From Trebouxia sp. TZW2008 (Eukaryota > Chlorophyta > Trebouxiophyceae > Trebouxiales > Trebouxiaceae): a DNA stretch of 64,000 bases. Numbering within the stretch: the first letter of the stretch is position 1; every line of letters begins with the position of its first letter. Both the position numbers and the translations under genes were made by a program. Location: contig BDIU01000148.1 in the NCBI GenBank assembly GCA_002118135.1, forward strand, positions 124,001-188,000. The letters run 5' to 3'. Below, piece after piece: positions 58,396-64,000 of this stretch. Under the pieces are notes generated by a model. That model made no database searches. It saw only the letters and a program-made list of their open reading frames with translations, and was not told the origin of the DNA.

Positions 58396-60673
58396 ATGGA
58401 CCGTCAAGTCAGTGTTGAGGACATTGTTGGGGGTTTATACAAGCTCGGCTCAGCAGGCTTCCCGAGAACAGATTCCGAAGCCGCTTTTCAGGACTTTTTG
58501 AAACGTATCCCCTCCACAACCAACCTTGCTGGACAAGCAGAACAGCTCAACCCGCAGCAGCAGTTGCAGCTGCAGCAGCACGTTCAGCACTTGACACAGC
58601 AGAGTCACTTGCCTCCCAGCAGTGACAACCAAGATGCCACTCACCACAACATCGGGGGCATACCAAGGGTGCCCTCACTGGACTTCCTGCGGCAGCTCAT
58701 GAACGTGAACCCTGCTGTGAGTCCACAAGGGCGGAGGTTGCACAGTCCAGGTACACACTGCATGCTTGAACTCTATAATCAGCCCTGCTCTCTCGTGATC
58801 ATCCCCAATCCAGTGCACTGTACTACTGCAGATATAAAGATGGACCCTCACTCACGTGGCAGTAGCGCAGATGTTGCAGTCAGCTCTCAGCAGCATCACC
58901 ACTTGCCGCTGATATCGTCTCAGGCCTTCCCTCTGATCACAAGCATACCTGCTCCAGCTAGCTTGTCCACCACTTTGGCTTCACCGCCAACGTCTCTGAA
59001 CCCTGTCTCTTCAGCTTCCCTGCGACTGGGTGACATGCCAAGTCTGCAGCTCAAGGGGCATAGCTCAGACCACAGCGGTGGCGCAATGGGAGGTGTGATG
59101 GACAAAGATGCACTTGCCAAGGCAGAGGTCAGGCGTGCACGAAGGTATAGGCGACGCTTTGGACTGAGTACTACTAATTTTTGCATGTTGGTATCATCCA
59201 TGCATCTGCAGGATGAGGTGCACTAAAAGCTTCTATAATCAGCCTGCACTAGCTCATTACGTAAGTCCGGCATGGCGATAAAGTTTGGGCGTGAGTGACA
59301 CTCACAGTTCCTGTAGATAGTCTGTCAATCTTTAGTGGTGTGTGTCCGACAATGTTCTCAAGGTGTGGCATTGTGAACCCTCACAGTCCTTTGAGGTAGT
59401 CTGTGAAGCTCCAGTCACGTGCGTGATGTATGACTGCAGGATGCTGTCCAATCGCGAGTCTGCCAGGCGGTCTCGCAGGAGGAAGCAGGAGCACCTGAGC
59501 ACGCTAGAAACAGAGGTAACAGTCACTGCTCCTTATACTTCTCAGCTCTCAACTTGTTTAGGCTGTTGTCACTTGCACACTCCAGAATGCGTGCTACACA
59601 TTTCAGTGCTCAAGTTTCTGCACTTAATGCCAAGCAACAGTATGACACGTGCGACGACCTTGCGCAGTTGGCATCGAAGGCTGCCCTTCCATCATGCAAG
59701 TTTGACTGGGCGCGTGCTACTCCACCTGAACATTGCATTAGTACTTCTGTGCACTTGTGCGTATAGTGCTTTGACAACTGTCAATTGTCAGGGTTGAATG
59801 TACTGCACATACTTCAGGGATGTTGTCATGACTATGCTTGTCTCCTATTGCTCAAAGGTCTGCAGTATTGCTACCGGTCAAATGTTTGCATGGACATGCC
59901 TGCTGTGTTGGTGCAGTTGCAGAAGGAGGCGCGGGAGAAGGAGGAGACTTTGCAGCGCATGCTCTCTGCAGAGAAGCGCGTGCGCACTCTTGAAGAGGAC
60001 AACCGCCAGCTGCGCCGCGAGGCCTCAGAGCTCAAGAAGGAAGTGGACAAGCTGCGCAAGGAGGTGAGTCTTCACTTTTGCATAGCTGGCTGTGCGCTTC
60101 ACATTGCTGTCAGGCTGGCTGTGCTCTCAACACATTCAAGTTGTCACTGTATGGCTGGCTGTGCTCAAGACGTTGCTGTAATCTCAAGCCGTGATTGTAT
60201 GCACACTTGAATGAGTATTGCTGTCATGTGTCATCAAGGGAGTCAGTGCGGTGCTATTGAGCATCAGCTAGATGCATGTGGTGCAAGACCCCGCTATATG
60301 CTATGCACACAGCACAAACCATCCGTGAGTGCTGCTTGGTTGATGTCAGCAGTCAAGTTTGGTGATATGTGTTGCAACTCAGTGCTAAAGTCAAGTCCCA
60401 ATTCTTTCAGCTGTCCTCTGCGCCCATTCTGTGCTGCAATTTGGCTGAATGCATGTGCAGAAGCTGGGCAATGGCAGCAGCAAGTCTCCACGTAGTGGCT
60501 CTCAGCGGGTGTCATCTCCTAGCAGAAAGAGACAGTGCAGCGGCTTTTCTCATGCGGATGATGAGAACAACGTGAAAGAAGAGGCAGAAGAGGACGCTGC
60601 AAAAGCTGATGGCTCAGTGAAGAGAGCTGACAATGGTCGAGTGGACTTGCAAGCTGTAGCAGCTGGATTGTAG
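58396..60673 (+). CDS. bZIP transcription factor (about 367 aa, five exons)
   Basis: Nuclear DNA-binding regulator. Exons 58396-58750, 58832-59144, 59440-59515, 59917-60063 and 60461-60673 sum to 1104 nt in one frame. The N-terminal region has VEDIVGGLYKLGSAGF, a Gln-rich stretch and DFLRQLMNVNP. The basic region is split by the intron at 59145: ARR, then MLSNRESARRSRRRKQEHL, with the invariant N-x7-R spacing. The leucine zipper follows in exons 3-4 (LSTLETE, then LQKEAREKEETLQRML and further heptads to LKKEVDKLRKE). The C-terminus is Ser- and Glu-rich with KRQCSGF. Plant-type bZIPs of this kind bind ACGT cores. No specific subgroup or target is claimed. The intron at 58751-58831 is also open, so a retained form is possible. 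Confidence 0.92.
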
Positions 60674-61913
60674 CCAGGCTCAAAAAAGGGGAACAACATG
60701 AATCAGCCATCAAGTGTGTTTTGGAGGCCACAGATAGCCCATGCCATTACCTTTTCTGAGCTAGGCGCTTCAGTGGTCGTCCGTTCCAACGCATGAGCCA
60801 AGCATCAAAACGAAAGTGAAGCATTTGTGTCTATTGTGGAAGCGATCTGACAGATGTGGCCCTTCTCTCATTGCAACAGTGCTGCTCTTGTGAGGGTGTT
60901 TTCAGCAAAGTATGTGTACAAAGCGAGGTGAGTGTGCTTTATTTGATCAATGTGGTTCTGCTGTGCTCAGCTTACCCTTGTGTTACTGGCATCTGGTGTG
61001 CTAGACAATTTTGATGCGCTTGCAAGGACGGCAAGTGATTGTTGTTGAGGGTGATTTTGCAAATGGCTGTGAGCCTTGCTACACTGAATTCAATTTGCAG
61101 AAGCGTTGAAAACACAAGGCTGTTGTCCAGTGAGCAGAAAATGATGTCCTGAAAGCCAGACCAATTGGATTTTGCATGGGCCGGACAATGAACAAAACTG
61201 TCAACAATTGTGATCTGGACGCTCGGCATGCAAAATGCGTGCCCGTCACTGCTTGGACATTATCGACGTGTCTGACCAGCGCTTCCACTGTAATATGTCA
61301 GAATGTTCACATGGCTCTTGCACGCGAATGGCACTGAAAAACAATCTCAGACTGCATGTGAGGGGTGGTAGTGCATGTCTAAATCAAGCTGGTCTTGATC
61401 AGGAAAGAGGCCATCACATTGACTACCATAATGACAGCCTTGTGCATGCATACGAGATTGTTCACGGTGCCACAAATGAGCTGCAAAACCACGGACGACT
61501 CTGACGACTACTCCTAGCATGTCATTCAGGAGGGCTAGCTGTCTACTTACTTTCAATCAGGCAAAACCGGGAGTTGGCAATAACTTAGCAAAGCTCAAGG
61601 TGCATAATCATGCAAGTTCACAAATTCATTGCCTTGACCCTGCCTTGATGCTGAAGCCAGACGTGAAATGGTCGTTGTCAGTCTTTCTGCTAGTCTTCTG
61701 CCTGTCAGCCAAAACATCTGCCTTGCTCCTGTGCATGCTTCCTGCATGCATCGGCAAGCAGGCAATCAACTGCCGGTGGCATGCAGAATGCACAAAAATT
61801 GCTGCATACTTGCTTTGGCTTGACAAGGCTCTGCCAAGCTAGCTGCCCCCATGATTGCACTGGATGGAAGTAAATTTGAGCACATGAATATCTCAACCTG
61901 AAAAACCTCTTCT
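60674..61913. other. Convergent intergenic region, no gene seen
   Basis: 1.24 kb between the bZIP stop and the stop of the Gln-rich gene. Only short frames without splice or family support. Confidence 0.55.
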
Positions 61914-64000
61914 TTATTGTGCTTGCAAGATGAGAACTACGCTTGCTGTACCTTGAAAGTTTCCATAGCGCCTCATGGCTCCACTCATAGCATCAGCCAC
62001 CCCCATCAGTGTCCCCTTCGCTGCCCCTGAAGGCAGAGGGCTACCCCGCACAGAGCGGCGATCCTCTGCTTCACTGTCAGCTCCAGCCTTGTGCCTTGAA
62101 GATGATTTGCCTCCCTTGTTGCCAAGAGACACAAAGGTGAGGCCCTTGGGTTGCAGTGGCAGCAGATACTTGGCAGTAGGCGGCTCAGCTGCTTTGCTAG
62201 GCATAAAGTAGCCGTCTGGCCGTACAAAGTGGGGCAGTATGTGGGCTGAAACATCTGCCTTTGAGCCTGCAGGCCATACAAGCGTTAAGCCAGATATTCC
62301 AGCTGACACATTGCATGTGCATGTGCTGCTGTTTCTGCATTGGACCGTGCACGAAGTAGTAGTATGGCCGCACAGAAATTAGGCCCTTGGGTTACAGTGG
62401 CAGCAGGTACTTGGCTGTGGGGGCCTCAGCTGCCTTGCTAGGCATGAAATCGCTGTATGATCATACGAAATGGGGTAGTGTGTGGGCTGACCCATCAGCC
62501 TTGTAGCTTGTACATCATGCACAGATTGAACTCATGCATGCCTTGCTGGGCATGAAGTACTTGTCTGGCCTCACAAAGTGAAGCACTGTGTGGGCTGACG
62601 CATCAGCCTTGGATCCTGCGTACCATACATGTGTAAACCAAAGTTCTGTATGCCTGCTGAGAAAACGCATGTGTGCAAGCTGCTGTGCTTGTATTGGACG
62701 CTGCCTGAGGTACCTGTTGGCTGCATCAAGTAGGGAAATATGTGCTTAGACGCATCAGCCTTTCAGCCTGCACCTCATGTGTGACCTCAACTGAATGCAT
62801 GCCACATACAGTAGGCTAATTTGGTCAGTCTGCCATTGCCAATATGCAACCCCTGTTGGATGCCTTTGACAGCAAGGATAGTGACTCAAACAGACTAGTC
62901 AATTGACTTATGCCAGCTGTGTCTAGCAAAATGGGCGCTGCTATATCTGCCTTAGCCCATGCATATTTGTTGTTGCTGGTCGTGATCAATGCTGCGAAGC
63001 CAAACGCTGTGAATATGCTGCAGCGTTAGGTGAGCAATGCAGGCTTTACTCATTTGGGAATGGCCAAATTGCATAACATTCATGTGGCAGGCTCATGTAC
63101 AGATGACACTGAAAAAGGACAGTATCTCTGTATCAATTCAGATTCAACAGACGTAATGGGAGCTACATATTGCGTTGTAAACCTTCTGACCTTCTTTGGG
63201 AAGAGGAAGCTTGTGAGAGGATGGTAGCATGCCAGAAGCATACTCTCCCACATGAGGACCAGGGTGACGATTGTGCCGCTTGGCGGCCTGTTGCTGCTGA
63301 TTAGACCAGCTGGCCTGTGAAGCTTGATGAGCCAGTGACAGCATGGCTGAAGTGCTGGAAGCATGCTGCAAAGGTGCACTACTGTCCTGCCTTGAGACCC
63401 CTGCTGATGCTGCCGCCGCCGCTGCTAATGTTGCATGCTGCAATGACGGTGACCCCTCTTGCCTTATGCCCCCTGCAGCTGCTGCGGCTGCTGCATGTTG
63501 CAATGACCCTACACCCTCGTGTCTTATACCCCCTGCCTGCTGCCTGGCTGTATTGCTACCATGACTGCTGCTGATGCCGTGAGGGCTTGTCAGCTGCGAG
63601 ACAGGTGACTGCCTGTCAGGGCTGTGACCGGCCCTGAAGTGATGAGAGTACAGCTGTGCTGGCATGTGACTGAGCCCACTGGCACTCACAGGACTGGCTG
63701 CACCAGAGGCTGCATGGCTGTTGACCCTCGCCAAGTGACCACTATAGTGCTGCTCATCATGAATCCGCTGCTGCTGCATTTGCTGCTGCTGCTGCATTTG
63801 CTGCTGCTGCTGCATTTGCTGCTGCTGCTGCATTTGCTGCTGCTGCTGCATTTGTTGCTGCTGCTGATAATGCTGATGAGATGCAGCATGAGCTGATGAG
63901 TGCCAGTGTGTCCCAGCATCAGACGGCAAACTTGCTGATGGGAATTGCCTTTGGCTGTGGGATGGCGTTTGCCCTTGGGCCTGAGAGGGCACTTGCCCTG
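61914..64000 (-). CDS. Gln-rich protein of unknown function, 5' end outside the window
   Basis: Not recognised. Two exons are visible: one from beyond 64000 down to 63191, and the last at 62266-61914. They join in phase (LPLPKEG, then SKADVSAHILPHF). The first visible exon is low-complexity: Gln/Ser/His-rich, five QQQQQM units, an Ala-rich part with a repeated GGIRxEGxxSLQHA unit, and a basic end (KRHNRHPGPHVGEYASG). The last exon has a conserved-looking stretch VRPDGYFMPSKAAEPP, TAKYLLPLQPKGLTFVSL, then Ser/Arg-rich sequence and a stop at 61914-61916. This suggests a nuclear regulatory protein, but that is inference. Three eroded copies of the last exon's head lie in the intron. Confidence 0.6.
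61999..62775 (-). repeat. Tandem partial-exon array in the Gln-rich gene
   Basis: On the minus strand, copies of the exon head (SKADVSAHILPHFVRP) start near 62765, 62615, 62506 and 62266. The 62615 copy encodes GSKADASAHTVLHFVRPDK. The 62506 copy encodes YKADGSAHTLPHFV, then a stop, and later KYLLPL, then another stop. Only the 62266 copy, the last in the transcript, is intact. Confidence 0.8.
63763..63866 (-). repeat. 18-bp coding microsatellite (QQQQQM units)
   Basis: Five to six copies of CTGCTGCTGCTGCATTTG on the plus strand, encoding QQQQQM in the Gln-rich protein. Such tracts change length easily. Confidence 0.9.

Overview
The window is nuclear DNA of a eukaryotic green alga. Its genes are cut by about 80 short introns (GT-AG, with a sizeable GC-AG minority), and almost every acceptor is a pyrimidine-rich TGCAG. 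It carries a chlorophyll-synthesis gene (divinyl chlorophyllide reductase), a TBC2/OPR-type repeat protein with a RAP domain, a plant-type SANT-DUF3755 protein, a plant-type bZIP and a TTC12-type dynein-assembly factor. A core chlorophyte, possibly trebouxiophyte, is an inference; no species is claimed. All gene models were assembled by eye from splice sites, reading phase and family knowledge. For most genes the exon phases add up to one open frame from ATG to stop.

Layout: (1) 216-13973 (+) a P5B-type P-type ATPase, 5' end unresolved, with four internal arrays of partly duplicated exons. (2) 14733-18436 (+) a protein with two CCCH zinc fingers and a C-terminal U-box. (3) 19870-23631 (-) divinyl chlorophyllide a 8-vinyl reductase. 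(4) 24175-26411 (+) dienelactone hydrolase family protein. (5) 27069-31670 (-) CCT theta. (6) 31964-38459 (+) TTC12-like TPR plus armadillo protein. (7) 38850-40999 (-) SANT-DUF3755 protein. (8) 42166-45386 (-) a second CCCH/U-box protein with three fingers. (9) 46205-47732 (-) an unrecognised three-helix membrane protein. (10) 47850/48556-56727 (+) an OPR-like RAP-domain protein. (11) 57247-57971 (-) ribosomal protein bL27, probably mitochondrial. (12) 58396-60673 (+) a bZIP factor. (13) 61914 to beyond 64000 (-) a Gln-rich protein, N-terminus outside the window.

The genes do not form one pathway; they are ordinary housekeeping, organelle and regulatory genes. Four close head-to-head pairs (DVR/DLH, CCT8/TTC12, membrane protein/OPR-RAP, bL27/bZIP) probably share promoter regions.

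The most striking signal is structural. In five genes on both strands, a segment that starts at the 3' splice site and covers the head of an exon is repeated 2 to 6 times with roughly 100-300 bp spacing. Each time only the copy furthest 3' in the transcript is complete and has the donor. The upstream copies keep TGCAG-like acceptors but usually carry frameshifts, stops or no donor. The window also has at least five small dispersed repeat families, a 151-bp inverted-repeat element inside an intron, and a pair of unusual CCCH/U-box paralogues.
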